Shown: positions 30,056 to 41,902 of the stretch, in pieces
Numbering within the stretch: position 1 is the stretch's first letter
Layout: the number at the start of each line of letters is the position of its first letter
NCBI RefSeq assembly: GCF_900115505.1
Contig: NZ_FOWQ01000005.1
Location: forward strand, 62,001-126,000
DNA from: Geodermatophilus dictyosporus
GTDB taxonomy: Bacteria; Actinomycetota; Actinomycetes; Mycobacteriales; Geodermatophilaceae
Reading direction: 5' to 3'
Length of the DNA stretch: 64,000 nucleotides
The notes under the pieces: model-generated
The model's database searches: none
What the model saw: the letters and a program-made list of their open reading frames with translations, nothing else
What the model was told of the DNA's origin: nothing
Position numbers and translations under genes: made by a program

Positions 30056-30290
30056 AACGGCGGGTGTGACGGGAGCGCACCGGAGGGGCGCGTGGGCCCG
30101 ACCGGTTGCGCGCCCGCGCCCCGCTGTGCTCGTGCCGTGTCCGGTGCTGCGCTAGCGTGCCCTCTCGCAGGCGCGGTGCCGCGCCGGGGACCAGTGCCAC
30201 CCGGGATGCCCGGACGAGGTCGGACCCCGGCGCCCCGCGGCTCGGTACCAGGTCCCCCCGGCGGACGCCGGGGTGCAGCGGACCTGCGCA

Positions 30291-30326
30291 CGACGCCCTC
30301 CGCGGCCCCGGCCGCGGAGGGCGTCG
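30291..30326. terminator. 17-bp hairpin in the uvrB-glgX gap
   Basis: CGACGCCCTCCGCGGCC (30291-30307) pairs with its complement at 30310-30326. It lies in the 479-bp gap between divergent uvrB and glgX, upstream of glgX. In this position it may be an attenuator in a long glgX leader rather than a terminator of an upstream gene. I see no gene in the gap. Confidence 0.5.
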
Positions 30327-30425
30327 TCGTCTCCCGACCCCGGCCGGGCCCGGGCGTGATCTCCGCCGCGCCACGTGTGGGCCCGCCCGGATCGGGCACA
30401 GGGACCGGCGGGCACCAGTCGCCCA

Positions 30426-30459
30426 GACCCCCCGCCGACGGCCGCGTCGGGGGGCCGTC
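30426..30459. terminator. second hairpin upstream of glgX
   Basis: 15-base arms at 30426-30440 and 30445-30459 pair at 12 positions around GCCG. It ends 46 bases before the glgX ATG, so it is inside any glgX leader. Confidence 0.4.
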
Positions 30460-30505
30460 GCGTCCCGTTGAGGTGTGGGACGCCCGCGCAGGAGGAAACA
30501 CTCGA

Positions 30506-32611
30506 ATGACCCAGGTGTGGCCCGGATCCGCCTACCCACTGGGTGCCACGTACGACGGCACCGGGACCAACTTCGCGCTCTTCAGCGAGGTCGCGGAGAA
30601 GGTGGAGCTCTGCCTCTTCGACGAGGCGGGCAACGAGGAGCGCATCCGGCTCCCCGAGATGGACGGCTACGTCTGGCACGCCTTCCTGCCCGGCATCCAG
30701 CCCGGGCAGCGCTACGGCTACCGCGTGCACGGCCCCTACGACCCGGAGAACGGGCACCGCTGCAACCCCAACAAGCTGCTGCTCGACCCCTACGCCAAGG
30801 CGATCGACGGGTCGATCGACTGGGACGAGGCCTGCTTCGGCTACCGGTTCGGCAGCGGGGAGCGCAACGACGACGACTCGGCGCCGCACATGCCGAAGTC
30901 GGTCGTCATCAACCCCTACTTCGACTGGGGCGTCGACCGGCCGCCGCGGACGCCGTACAACAAGACGGTCATCTACGAGGCCCACGTCAAGGGCCTGACG
31001 ATGACCCACCCGCGCATCCCCGAGGAGCTGCGCGGTACCTACGCCGGCATCGCCCACCCCGCGGTGATCGAGCACCTGCAGTCGCTGGGCGTCACGGCGA
31101 TCGAGCTCATGCCGGTGCACCAGTTCGTGCAGGACGACACGCTGCTGCAGAAGGGCCTGCGCAACTACTGGGGCTACAACACGATCGGCTTCTTCGCGCC
31201 GCACGACGAGTACGCGCAGCAGACCGACGGCCAGCAGGTGCAGGAGTTCAAGGGCATGGTCCGGACGCTGCACGAGGCGGGCATCGAGGTCATCCTCGAC
31301 GTCGTCTACAACCACACGGCCGAGGGCAACCACATGGGCCCGACGCTGTCGTTCAAGGGCATCGACAACCGGACGTACTACCGGCTGGTCGAGGGCGACG
31401 AGCAGTACTACATGGACACCACCGGCACGGGGAACTCGCTCAACGTCCGCACCCCGCAGGCCCTGCAGCTGATCATGGACTCGCTGCGCTACTGGGTGAC
31501 CGAGATGCACGTCGACGGGTTCCGGTTCGACCTCGCCTCCACCCTCGCCCGCCAGTTCCACGAGGTGGACCGGCTCTCGGCGTTCTTCGACCTGGTGCAC
31601 CAGGACCCGGTCGTCAGCCAGGTCAAGCTCATCGCCGAGCCGTGGGACGTCGGCGACGGCGGCTACCAGGTGGGCAACTTCCCGGCGCTGTGGACGGAGT
31701 GGAACGGCAAGTACCGCGACACCGTCCGCGACTTCTGGCGCGGCGAGGACGCCACCACCGGCGAGTTCGCCAGCCGGATCTCCGGCTCGGCCGACCTCTA
31801 CAAGCACTCCGGGCGCCGGCCGGTGGCCAGCATCAACTTCGTCACCGCGCACGACGGGTTCACCCTCAACGACCTGGTCTCCTACAACGAGAAGCACAAC
31901 GAGGCCAACGGCGAGGGCAACAACGACGGCGAGAGCCACAACCGCAGCTGGAACTGCGGGGTCGAGGGCGAGACCGACGACGCCGAGGTGCTGGCGCTGC
32001 GCGCGCGGCAGCGGCGCAACTTCATCACCACGCTGATGCTGTCCCAGGGCGTGCCGATGCTGCTGCACGGCGACGAGCTGGGCCGCTCGCAGCGGGGGAA
32101 CAACAACGGCTACTGCCAGGACTCCGAGCTCACCTGGATCGACTGGGAGGACGTCGACGAGGGGCTGCTGGAGTTCACCAAGCTGGTCACCCGGCTGCGC
32201 ACCGAACACCCGACGTTCCGCCGTCGCCGGTTCTTCCACGGCCGGCCGGTGCGCCGCGAGGAGGGCGACCCGGTGCAGGACGTCGCCTGGTTCACCCCCG
32301 CCGGTGAGCTGATGAGCGACGAGGACTGGGACGCCGGCTTCGCCAAGTCGCTGGCCATGTACCTCAACGGCCACGGCATCCGGGAGACCGACGAGCGCGG
32401 CGAGGACGTCGTCGACGACTGCTTCTACCTCGCCTTCAACGCCCACCACGAGCCGATCGACTACACCGTGCCGCCGGCGGAGTACGCCGAGGGCTGGACC
32501 GTCGTCGTCGACACCGCCGAGTTCGGCGCCGTGGAGCCGGTGCAGGTCAAGGCCGGCGACGTCGTCACCGTGGCCGCCCGCGCCACCGTCGTCCTGCAGG
32601 CGGCGACGTGA
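30506..32611 (+). CDS. glgX: GlgX/TreX glycogen debranching enzyme
   Basis: 701-residue isoamylase-type debranching enzyme of GH13, which cuts alpha-1,6 branches of glycogen or maltodextrins. An N-terminal CBM48 (about residues 8-100) precedes the barrel. The catalytic nucleophile Asp342 (GFRFDLAS), acid/base Glu378 (IAEPWDVG) and Asp450 (TAHDGFTL) are all present. ATG 30506 has GGAGGAAA at good spacing. Its stop overlaps the treY start (GTGA), so debranched linear chains are passed to TreY by the coupled product. This is the glycogen-to-trehalose route. Confidence 0.96.
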   Translation: MTQVWPGSAYPLGATYDGTGTNFALFSEVAEKVELCLFDEAGNEERIRLPEMDGYVWHAFLPGIQPGQRYGYRVHGPYDPENGHRCNPNKLLLDPYAKAIDGSIDWDEACFGYRFGSGERNDDDSAPHMPKSVVINPYFDWGVDRPPRTPYNKTVIYEAHVKGLTMTHPRIPEELRGTYAGIAHPAVIEHLQSLGVTAIELMPVHQFVQDDTLLQKGLRNYWGYNTIGFFAPHDEYAQQTDGQQVQEFKGMVRTLHEAGIEVILDVVYNHTAEGNHMGPTLSFKGIDNRTYYRLVEGDEQYYMDTTGTGNSLNVRTPQALQLIMDSLRYWVTEMHVDGFRFDLASTLARQFHEVDRLSAFFDLVHQDPVVSQVKLIAEPWDVGDGGYQVGNFPALWTEWNGKYRDTVRDFWRGEDATTGEFASRISGSADLYKHSGRRPVASINFVTAHDGFTLNDLVSYNEKHNEANGEGNNDGESHNRSWNCGVEGETDDAEVLALRARQRRNFITTLMLSQGVPMLLHGDELGRSQRGNNNGYCQDSELTWIDWEDVDEGLLEFTKLVTRLRTEHPTFRRRRFFHGRPVRREEGDPVQDVAWFTPAGELMSDEDWDAGFAKSLAMYLNGHGIRETDERGEDVVDDCFYLAFNAHHEPIDYTVPPAEYAEGWTVVVDTAEFGAVEPVQVKAGDVVTVAARATVVLQAAT

Positions 32612-34932
32612 GCGAGCCGCTGACCGAGGAGCGGCGCCGCGCCGTCCCCACCGGGACCTACCGGCTGCAGGTCACCGCCGACTTCACCCTCGACGACGCC
32701 GCGGCCGTGGCCGGCTACCTCGCCGACCTGGGCGTCAGCCACGCGTACTCCTCCCCCCTCCTGCGGGCGGCGGCGGGCAGCACGCACGGCTACGACACCG
32801 TCGACCACGCGCACGTCGACGAGTCGCGCGGCGGGCAGGAGGGCTTCGACCGGCTCGTGGCCGCGCTCCACGAGCACGGCCTGAGCCTGGTGCTCGACCT
32901 GGTGCCCAACCACATGGGCGTGGCCGACCCGGCCGAGGCGCCCTGGTGGTGGGACGTGCTGCAGCACGGGCGCGACAGCGCCCACGCGCCGGCGTTCGAC
33001 GTCGACTGGGACGCAGGCAGCGGTCGGATCCGCATCCCCGTCCTGGGCTCGGCCGACGACGTCGAGAAGCTCGAGGTGGTGGACGGGGAGCTGCGGTACT
33101 ACGACAACCGCTTCCCGCTCGCCCCCGGCACCGGGGACGGGACGCCGCAGGAGGTGCACGACCGGCAGCACTACGAGCTGGTCGACTGGCGGCGCGCGGA
33201 CTCCGACCTGAACTACCGCCGCTTCTTCGCCATCAACACCCTCGCGGGACTGCGGGTGGAGGACCCGGCGGTCTTCGACGCGACCCACGAGCTGGTGCTG
33301 CGCATGGTGGCCGACGGCGCGGTCGACGGGCTGCGCATCGACCACCCCGACGGCCTCGCCGACCCGAAGGGCTACCTCGACCGGCTGGCCGAGGCCTCCG
33401 GCGGGCGGTGGACGGTCGTCGAGAAGATCCTCGAGCCCGGCGAGGACCTGCCCGGGAGCTGGCGGACGGCGGGCACCACCGGCTACGACGCGCTCGCCGA
33501 GGTCGACGACGTGCTGGTCGACCCGGCCGGCGAGGCAGCGCTGACCGCACTGGACACCGAGCTGTCGGGCCGCGAGGTCGACTACGCGCAGCTGGTGCAC
33601 GACTGCAAGCGCGAGGTGACCGACGGCAGCCTGGGCTCGGAGGTCGCTCGGCTGGTGCGGGTGATGGGCGAGCTGCCCGGCATCGACCGGGAGCAGCAGG
33701 TCGAGGCGCTGGCCGAGCTGCTGGCGGGCTTCCCGGTGTACCGCACCTACCTGCCCGACGGCCGCGAGCACCTCGACGCCGCGGTGGCCGCCGTCCGCGA
33801 CCGCCGGCCCGACCTGGTCGCGGCGGTCGACGCGCTGCACCCGGTGCTGGCGCAGGCCGGCACCGAGGCGGCCACCCGCTTCGAGCAGACCAGCGGCCCG
33901 GTGATGGCCAAGGGCGTCGAGGACAGCGCCTACTACCGGTGGGCGCGCTTCGCGGTGCTCAACGAGGTGGGCGGGGACCCGGCGCGGTTCGGCAGCACCG
34001 CGGCGGAGTTCCACGAGGCCCAGGTCCGGCGGCTCGAGCGCAAGGCCGAGTCGATGACCACGCTGACCACGCACGACACCAAGCGCAGCGAGGACACCCG
34101 GGCCCGCCTGGCCGTGCTCGCCGAGGTGCCCACCGAGTGGGCCGACCTGGTCCGCGGCTGGCTGTCGCGGCACCCGCTGCCCGACCGGCCGCTGGCGCAC
34201 CTGGTGTGGCAGAACCTGGTCGGCGCCTGGCCGCTGTCGCGCGAGCGGGCGCACGCCTACGCCGAGAAGGCCGCCCGGGAGGCGGGGACCTCCACCACGT
34301 GGACCGACGTCGACGAGGCGTTCGAGACCCGGCTGCACGCGATGGTCGACGCCGCCTACGACGACGAGGCGACGCACCGCGAGATCGAGGCGTTCGTCGC
34401 GCGGATCGGTCCGGCCGGGCGGTCCAACGGGCTGGCGCAGAAGCTGCTGCAGCTGACGATGCCGGGGGTCCCGGACGTCTACCAGGGCACCGAGCTGTGG
34501 GACCACTCGCTCGTCGACCCGGACAACCGCCGGCCGGTCGACTACGCCGCCCGCCGCGCGCTGCTGGCCCGGCTCGACGGCGGCGAGGTGCCGGAGGTGG
34601 ACGACGGCGGCGCGGCCAAGCTGCTGGTCGTGTCGCGGGTGCTGCGGCTGCGCCGCGACCGGCCGGACCTGTTCAGCGGCTACACGCCGGTCGAGGTGAC
34701 CGGGGAGGCGGCCGGGCACCTCGTCGCCTTCCACCGGGGCGGGGCGGTCACCGTCGCGACCCGGCTGCCGGTCGGCCTGTCCGGCACCGGCTGGGGCGGC
34801 ACCGCGCTGGCGCTGCCGACCGGCGCCTGGCGCGACGTGCTCACCGGCACGCGGGTGGTCTCCGACGCCGGCGGCGCGCCGGTCGGCGAGCTGCTCGCGC
34901 GACTGCCGGTGGCCCTGCTCGTCCGCGACTGA
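32608..34932 (+). CDS. treY: TreY, malto-oligosyltrehalose synthase
   Basis: 774 residues, full length for the family. It turns the reducing end of a malto-oligosaccharide into a trehalose unit. Family features: PTGTYRLQVTADFTLDDA at the N-terminus, LVLDLVPNHMGV, nucleophile Asp245 in LRIDHPDGL, acid Glu in TVVEKILEPGE, and TTHDTKRSEDTRARL. GTG start overlaps the glgX stop. The gene is followed by a strong perfect inverted repeat (34971-35011), so treZ is not simply read through from it. Confidence 0.96.
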   Translation: MSEPLTEERRRAVPTGTYRLQVTADFTLDDAAAVAGYLADLGVSHAYSSPLLRAAAGSTHGYDTVDHAHVDESRGGQEGFDRLVAALHEHGLSLVLDLVPNHMGVADPAEAPWWWDVLQHGRDSAHAPAFDVDWDAGSGRIRIPVLGSADDVEKLEVVDGELRYYDNRFPLAPGTGDGTPQEVHDRQHYELVDWRRADSDLNYRRFFAINTLAGLRVEDPAVFDATHELVLRMVADGAVDGLRIDHPDGLADPKGYLDRLAEASGGRWTVVEKILEPGEDLPGSWRTAGTTGYDALAEVDDVLVDPAGEAALTALDTELSGREVDYAQLVHDCKREVTDGSLGSEVARLVRVMGELPGIDREQQVEALAELLAGFPVYRTYLPDGREHLDAAVAAVRDRRPDLVAAVDALHPVLAQAGTEAATRFEQTSGPVMAKGVEDSAYYRWARFAVLNEVGGDPARFGSTAAEFHEAQVRRLERKAESMTTLTTHDTKRSEDTRARLAVLAEVPTEWADLVRGWLSRHPLPDRPLAHLVWQNLVGAWPLSRERAHAYAEKAAREAGTSTTWTDVDEAFETRLHAMVDAAYDDEATHREIEAFVARIGPAGRSNGLAQKLLQLTMPGVPDVYQGTELWDHSLVDPDNRRPVDYAARRALLARLDGGEVPEVDDGGAAKLLVVSRVLRLRRDRPDLFSGYTPVEVTGEAAGHLVAFHRGGAVTVATRLPVGLSGTGWGGTALALPTGAWRDVLTGTRVVSDAGGAPVGELLARLPVALLVRD

Positions 34933-34970
34933 CGACGGGCCTCGCCGCCGCCCGGTGAGGCCGGGTGCGA

Positions 34971-35011
34971 CGCAGGTCACGTCCCCGTCGTCGACGGGGA
35001 CGTGACCTGCG
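34971..35011. terminator. perfect 20-bp inverted repeat after treY
   Basis: CGCAGGTCACGTCCCCGTCG (34971-34990) and its exact complement (34992-35011) are separated by one base. It lies 38 bp beyond the treY stop and ends the glgX-treY transcript. The remaining gap to 35160 shows nothing else certain, though it must hold the rpf promoter. Confidence 0.75.
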
Positions 35012-35086
35012 CGGACGTCCCGCGCCGACCCGGGGACGGGGCGCGACACGCCTGGGGTCCGTGGGGCGGGACGTGCCGTGCCGTGA

Positions 35087-35956
<870 letters not shown>

Positions 35957-36068
35957 TCCGGGGCGGCAGCCGGGGGACGCGCTCCCCCGGCTGCCGCCGC
36001 CGGTGGTTGGCCGGGCGGCACGCGGGCAAGACCCACCGGTCACCCCCCTGTCCCCTGGAGGCGCCCGC

Positions 36069-37819
<1,751 letters not shown>

Positions 37820-37820
<1 letters not shown>

Positions 37821-38542
37821 TGCGCCGGCTGCACCCGTCAAACGCGGAGGACCTCTCCGACGACGACCTGGCGGCGGCGTACGCGCTGCCGCCGGGCCGG
37901 TTTGTGCGGGTGGACTTCGTGACCTCGCTGGACGGCGCGGTCACCGTGGACGGTCGCAGCGCGGGGCTGGGCTCCCCCGGCGACAAGCGGGTGTTCCGGG
38001 TGCTGCGCGCACTGGCCGACGGGGTGCTGGTGGGGCACGGGACCGCCGCCGCCGAGGGCTACCGGCCGGTGTCCGCCGACTCCGCCGTCGGGCGGCTGCG
38101 CGCGGCGCTGGGCCGGCCGGGCACGGCACCGGTCGTGGTCGTCTCGCGGCGGGCGTCGCTGGCACCGGGCGACCGGCTGGCCGTCCCGTCGACGGTGCTG
38201 GTCACCTGCGGGGCGGCCGACACCGCCCGCCGGGCCGCGGTGGCCGGCGCCGGGGTCGAGGTGCTCGTCTGCGGGGACGACGACGTCGACCTGCCGCTGG
38301 CACTGGACCGGCTGGCCGACCGCGGCCTGGCGCAGCTGGTCTGCGAGGGCGGACCGGCGCTGCTGACCGCGGCGCTGGCCGCCGGGGTGGTCGACGAGCT
38401 GGACCTCACCGTCTCCCCCGCCCTCGTCGGCGGGGAGGGCCGGCTGGTGACCGGCGCGCTGCCCGCCGTCGTCCGCCCCCGGCTGCTGCAGGTGCTGGAG
38501 GAGGACGGGGTGCTGTTCACCCGCTACGCCGTCGACCGCTGA
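37820..38542 (+). CDS. RibD C-terminal-type pyrimidine reductase family protein
   Basis: 240 residues of the DHFR-like RibD_C fold. Typical features are FVTSLDGAVTVDGRSAGLGSPGDKRVF near the start (substrate and NADPH-binding loops, residues about 33-59), DGVLVGHGTAAAEGY, and LVCEGGPALLTAAL. Free-standing copies are common in actinobacteria; they may reduce pyrimidine or pteridine-like compounds, but the physiological reaction is unknown. It starts inside the treZ stop (ATGA). Its 3' end overlaps that of the convergent DoxX gene by 19 bp. Confidence 0.85.
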
Positions 38543-38925
38543 CCGCTCCCCCGCCGGGCGACCCCGACCGCCCAGGCGACGTAGCCCAGGTTCACCGCCA
38601 CGCGTGCCGCGACACCGGCCGGCCGGTCGAACGCGCGCTGCGCGGTGCGGCGGTGGCGCAGCGGCTCCAGGTGCGCGGGCAGGTAGGTCGTGATCAGCGC
38701 GGCGGTCGCCCGCGCGCCGGCCGCCCGGGTCGCCGGCACCGCGACGAGGACACCGGCGACGACGTCGGCCAGCCCGCTCACCGCGACCAGTGCCGAGCGC
38801 GCCGGCAGCCACGACGGCACCAGCCCCCGGTAGTAGCCGGGCCTCGTGAAGTGGGTGACCCCGCTGCCCACCATGAGCGCCGCCAGCGCCCACGCCGCCG
38901 CGTCCTCCGTCCTCGGGCGGGACAC
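38524..38925 (-). CDS. DoxX-family membrane protein
   Basis: 133 residues with four hydrophobic helices and the DoxX pattern (VTHFTRPGYYRGLVPSWLPAR ... SGLADVVAGVLV). DoxX-like proteins are small inner-membrane proteins of uncertain activity, some tied to redox or sulfur metabolism. The GTG start is two bases after the stop of the short Phd-like fragment, so both may be on one transcript. It converges with the reductase gene with an overlap of 19 bp. Confidence 0.8.
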   Translation of the reverse strand: MSRPRTEDAAAWALAALMVGSGVTHFTRPGYYRGLVPSWLPARSALVAVSGLADVVAGVLVAVPATRAAGARATAALITTYLPAHLEPLRHRRTAQRAFDRPAGVAARVAVNLGYVAWAVGVARRGSGQRSTA

Positions 38926-38927
38926 GG

Positions 38928-39053
38928 TCAGCCGGCCGGTCGGGCGACCACGCGTCCGCGATCGGCGGTCCCGACCTCCTCGCCGGCGGCCACCTGCTCG
39001 AGCAGCCGGGACGGGTGCGTCCCGGCCTCGTGCACCCCGACCGTCCTGGTCAC
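38928..39053 (-). pseudogene. truncated Phd/YefM-type antitoxin remnant
   Basis: 41 codons from GTG 39053. The product VTRTVGVHEAGTHPSRLLEQ continues VAAGEEVGTADRGRVVARP, a clear match to the N-terminal DNA-binding half of Phd/YefM antitoxins (usual form: VHEAKTHLSRLLE...GEE). The helix carries substitutions at conserved places, and the C-terminal toxin-neutralising half is missing. No toxin gene is next to it, so it is probably a decayed orphan. It could instead be a functional short DNA-binding peptide. Confidence 0.6.
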
Positions 39054-39156
39054 GTCGGCCAACCTACCGAGGGCCGTCGCTCCCCAGGGGGTCCGGCCAC
39101 CCGTCCGGTCGACGTCGTCGTGTGCGCGGTCGTCCCCCGCTGATTGACTGACCGGC

Positions 39157-40224
39157 ATGGACCTGCCCCTCCTCCCGCCGGTGAAGCCGATGCTGGCCAA
39201 GGCCGTCACGAAGCTGCCCACCGACGAGGGGTTGTTCTACGAGCCGAAGTGGGACGGCTTCCGCTGCATCGTCTTCCGCGACGGCGACGAGGTGGAGCTG
39301 GGCAGCCGCAACGAGCGCCCCCTGACCCGCTACTTCCCCGAGGTGGTCGCCGCGGTCAAGGAGGCGCTGCCCGGGCGCTGCGTCGTCGACGGCGAGATCG
39401 TCGTCCCGCAGGGCGACCGGCTGCACTTCGAGTCGCTGCTGCAGCGCATCCACCCCGCGAAGTCGCGGGTGGACCTGCTGGCCGAGCAGACGCCGGCCCA
39501 CTTCGTCGCCTTCGACCTGCTGGCGCTGGACGACGAGTCGCTGCTGGAGACGCCCTTCGCCGAACGGCAGGCCCGGCTGCACGAGGCGGTCACCGCCACC
39601 GAGCGGGTGCACGTCACCGCCGTCACCCGCGACGTGGCGACGGCGCAGCGCTGGTTCGAGGAGTTCGAGGGCGCCGGCCTCGACGGCGTCGTCGCCAAGG
39701 CCCCCGACCTGCCCTACGGCCCCGACCAGCGGCTGATGGTCAAGGTCAAGCACGTCCGCACCGCCGACGCCGTGGTCGCCGGGTTCCGGTGGCACAAGAG
39801 CGGGCCGATCGTCGGCTCGCTGCTGCTGGGCCTCTATGACGACGGCGGGCTGCAGCACATCGGCGTCGCGGCGTCCTTCCCGATGGCCCGGCGCGCGGAG
39901 CTGGTCGAGGAGCTGGCGCCCTACCGGACCGACGCGCTGGACACCCACCCCTGGCGGGAGTGGGCCGACGCCGAGCAGCAGGCCGACGGCGAGCACCGCA
40001 TGCCGGGCGCGCAGAGCCGGTGGAACGCCAGGAAGGACCTGTCCTGGGTGCCGCTGCGCCCCGAGCTCGTCGTCGAGGTCAAGTACGACCAGCTGGAGGG
40101 CCGGCGGCTGCGGCACACCGGCCAGTTCCTGCGCTGGCGGCCCGACCGCGACCCGCGCAGCTGCACCTACGACCAGCTCGAGGTCCCGGTGCGCTACGAC
40201 CTGGCCGAGGTGTTCGACGGTTGA
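39157..40224 (+). CDS. ligC: ATP-dependent DNA ligase, LigC type
   Basis: 355-residue ATP-dependent ligase lacking nuclease and polymerase domains, the size of mycobacterial LigC. The nucleotidyl-lysine motif I is EPKWDGFR (Lys31). Motif III is FVAFDLLAL, motif IV DGVVAK, and motif V LMVKVKH. An OB domain follows. In mycobacteria LigC works with the PolDom primase-polymerase PolD1 in gap repair; the polD homologue is the second gene downstream. ATG 39157 is 103 bp from the divergent Phd remnant. Confidence 0.92.
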   Translation: MDLPLLPPVKPMLAKAVTKLPTDEGLFYEPKWDGFRCIVFRDGDEVELGSRNERPLTRYFPEVVAAVKEALPGRCVVDGEIVVPQGDRLHFESLLQRIHPAKSRVDLLAEQTPAHFVAFDLLALDDESLLETPFAERQARLHEAVTATERVHVTAVTRDVATAQRWFEEFEGAGLDGVVAKAPDLPYGPDQRLMVKVKHVRTADAVVAGFRWHKSGPIVGSLLLGLYDDGGLQHIGVAASFPMARRAELVEELAPYRTDALDTHPWREWADAEQQADGEHRMPGAQSRWNARKDLSWVPLRPELVVEVKYDQLEGRRLRHTGQFLRWRPDRDPRSCTYDQLEVPVRYDLAEVFDG

Positions 40225-40277
40225 GAGACCGGACACGACGCCTGCGCTCGCGCCGCACGGCTCATAACCTCGTGATC

Positions 40278-41837
40278 ATGCGTCTGCGCCGCGGCCTGCT
40301 CGCCGCCTCGACCGGACTGCTCCTCGCGGTCACCGGGTGCACCTCCTTCTCCGAGTCGATGTCGGCCTCGGAGTCGTCGGCCGCGACGACGACCCCGGCC
40401 GAGCCGGAGGCCGCCCCGATCACCTGGACCGACTGCGACGCCCAGATCACCGGGCTCATCGCCGGGACGCCGGGCAGCGAGCGCGACATCGCCTTCGAGT
40501 GCGGCCGCACCGAGGTGCCCATCGACCACGACGAGGCCGACGGCGAGACGCTGCCGCTGTTCCTCGTCCGCGCGAAGCTCGCCGGCCAGACCGACCGGAT
40601 CGGCTCGCTGCTGGTCAACCCGGGCGGGCCCGGCGGCTCCGGCGCGGACGCCGCGCTGGGCCTGGCGCTGTCGCTGCCCGAGGACGTGCTGCGCCGCTTC
40701 GACCTCGTCGGCTTCGACCCGCGCGGGGTGGGCCTGTCGACGCCGGTCGAGTGCATCCCCGCCGAGCTCAAGGACCGCTCGCTCGCCGCCGAGCCGCGGC
40801 CGACGACGCAGGAGCAGATGGACGAGGTGCTCGCGCTGACCGACGAGGTCGCCGCCGCGTGCGAGGAGGAGTACGGCGAGGCCCTGGGCACCTTCAACAC
40901 CGTCGACACCGCCCGCGACATGGACCTGCTGCGCGAGTCGCTCGGCGACGAGCAGCTGACCTACCTCGGCTACTCCTACGGCACCACGCTGGGCTCCACC
41001 TACGCCGAGCTCTACCCCGACCGGGTGCGGGCACTGGTGCTCGACGCCGCGGTCGACCCCGACGCCGACCGGCAGGCCCGGACCGAGTCGCAGGCGGCCG
41101 GGCTGGAGGCCAGCTTCGACGCCTTCGCGGCGAACTGCACCGGCCTGGTCTCCGGCTGCCCGATCGGCGACGACCCGCGCCGCTTCGTCGAGGACCTGCT
41201 CACCGCGGCCGCCGCCGACCCGGTCCCGAGCAGCGCGGCGGGCGAGACCCGCACCGCGACCCCGGGCGTCGTCCTGACCGCCGTCCTCGCCGCGATGTAC
41301 GACCCGGGCTCGTGGCCGCAGCTCTCCCAGGGCCTCGCCGCGGCCGGCAGCGGGGACTCCGCCGGCCTGTTCTCCCTCGCCGACGCCTACAACGGCCGGC
41401 TCGAGGACGGCAGCTACACCAACCTGCAGGACGCCAACCTGGCCATCACCTGCGCCGACACCCCCGAGGACGAGGCCTTCTCGGAGGAGCAGGTGCTGCA
41501 GCTGGCGCAGGACTGGGGCCAGCGCTACCCGCTGTTCGGCGCCGGCGCCGCGTCCAGCCTCTACACCTGCGGCGCGTGGGACGCCCCGCGCACCCCGCTG
41601 CCCGAGCGGGACGCCGAGGGCAGCGCGCCGATCGTCGTCGTCGGCAACGAGGGCGACCCGGTGACGCCGCTGCCCGGCGCGGTCGACATGGCCGAGGACC
41701 TCGACGCCGGCGTGCTGCTGACCTGGCAGGGCCAGGGGCACACCGCCTACCCCAAGACGCCCTGCGTCACCGACGCGGTCAACGCCTACCTGATCGACCT
41801 GACCGTGCCGCAGGACGGCCTGACCTGCCCCGCCTGA
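40278..41837 (+). CDS. secreted lipoprotein alpha/beta hydrolase (tripeptidyl-aminopeptidase-like)
   Basis: 519 residues. The signal sequence ends in a lipobox (LAVTGC, Cys about residue 21), so it is probably membrane-anchored outside the cell. The alpha/beta hydrolase has an oxyanion segment NPGGPGGSG, nucleophile GYSYGTTLG, acid GNEGDPVTP and histidine GQGHTAYP. The C-terminal TAP-like domain is that of Streptomyces SlpD/SlpE-like aminopeptidases. It lies between ligC and polD on the same strand but has no evident part in DNA repair. ATG 40278 is preferred over GTG 40272 because of the lipobox distance; both give the same protein otherwise. Confidence 0.87.
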   Translation: MRLRRGLLAASTGLLLAVTGCTSFSESMSASESSAATTTPAEPEAAPITWTDCDAQITGLIAGTPGSERDIAFECGRTEVPIDHDEADGETLPLFLVRAKLAGQTDRIGSLLVNPGGPGGSGADAALGLALSLPEDVLRRFDLVGFDPRGVGLSTPVECIPAELKDRSLAAEPRPTTQEQMDEVLALTDEVAAACEEEYGEALGTFNTVDTARDMDLLRESLGDEQLTYLGYSYGTTLGSTYAELYPDRVRALVLDAAVDPDADRQARTESQAAGLEASFDAFAANCTGLVSGCPIGDDPRRFVEDLLTAAAADPVPSSAAGETRTATPGVVLTAVLAAMYDPGSWPQLSQGLAAAGSGDSAGLFSLADAYNGRLEDGSYTNLQDANLAITCADTPEDEAFSEEQVLQLAQDWGQRYPLFGAGAASSLYTCGAWDAPRTPLPERDAEGSAPIVVVGNEGDPVTPLPGAVDMAEDLDAGVLLTWQGQGHTAYPKTPCVTDAVNAYLIDLTVPQDGLTCPA

Positions 41838-41902
41838 CCTCTCCGGCCCGGCCCTCGGGGCCCGACCGGAGCCCGGCCCGCCGCGCCCGAGACGAGGAGC
41901 CC

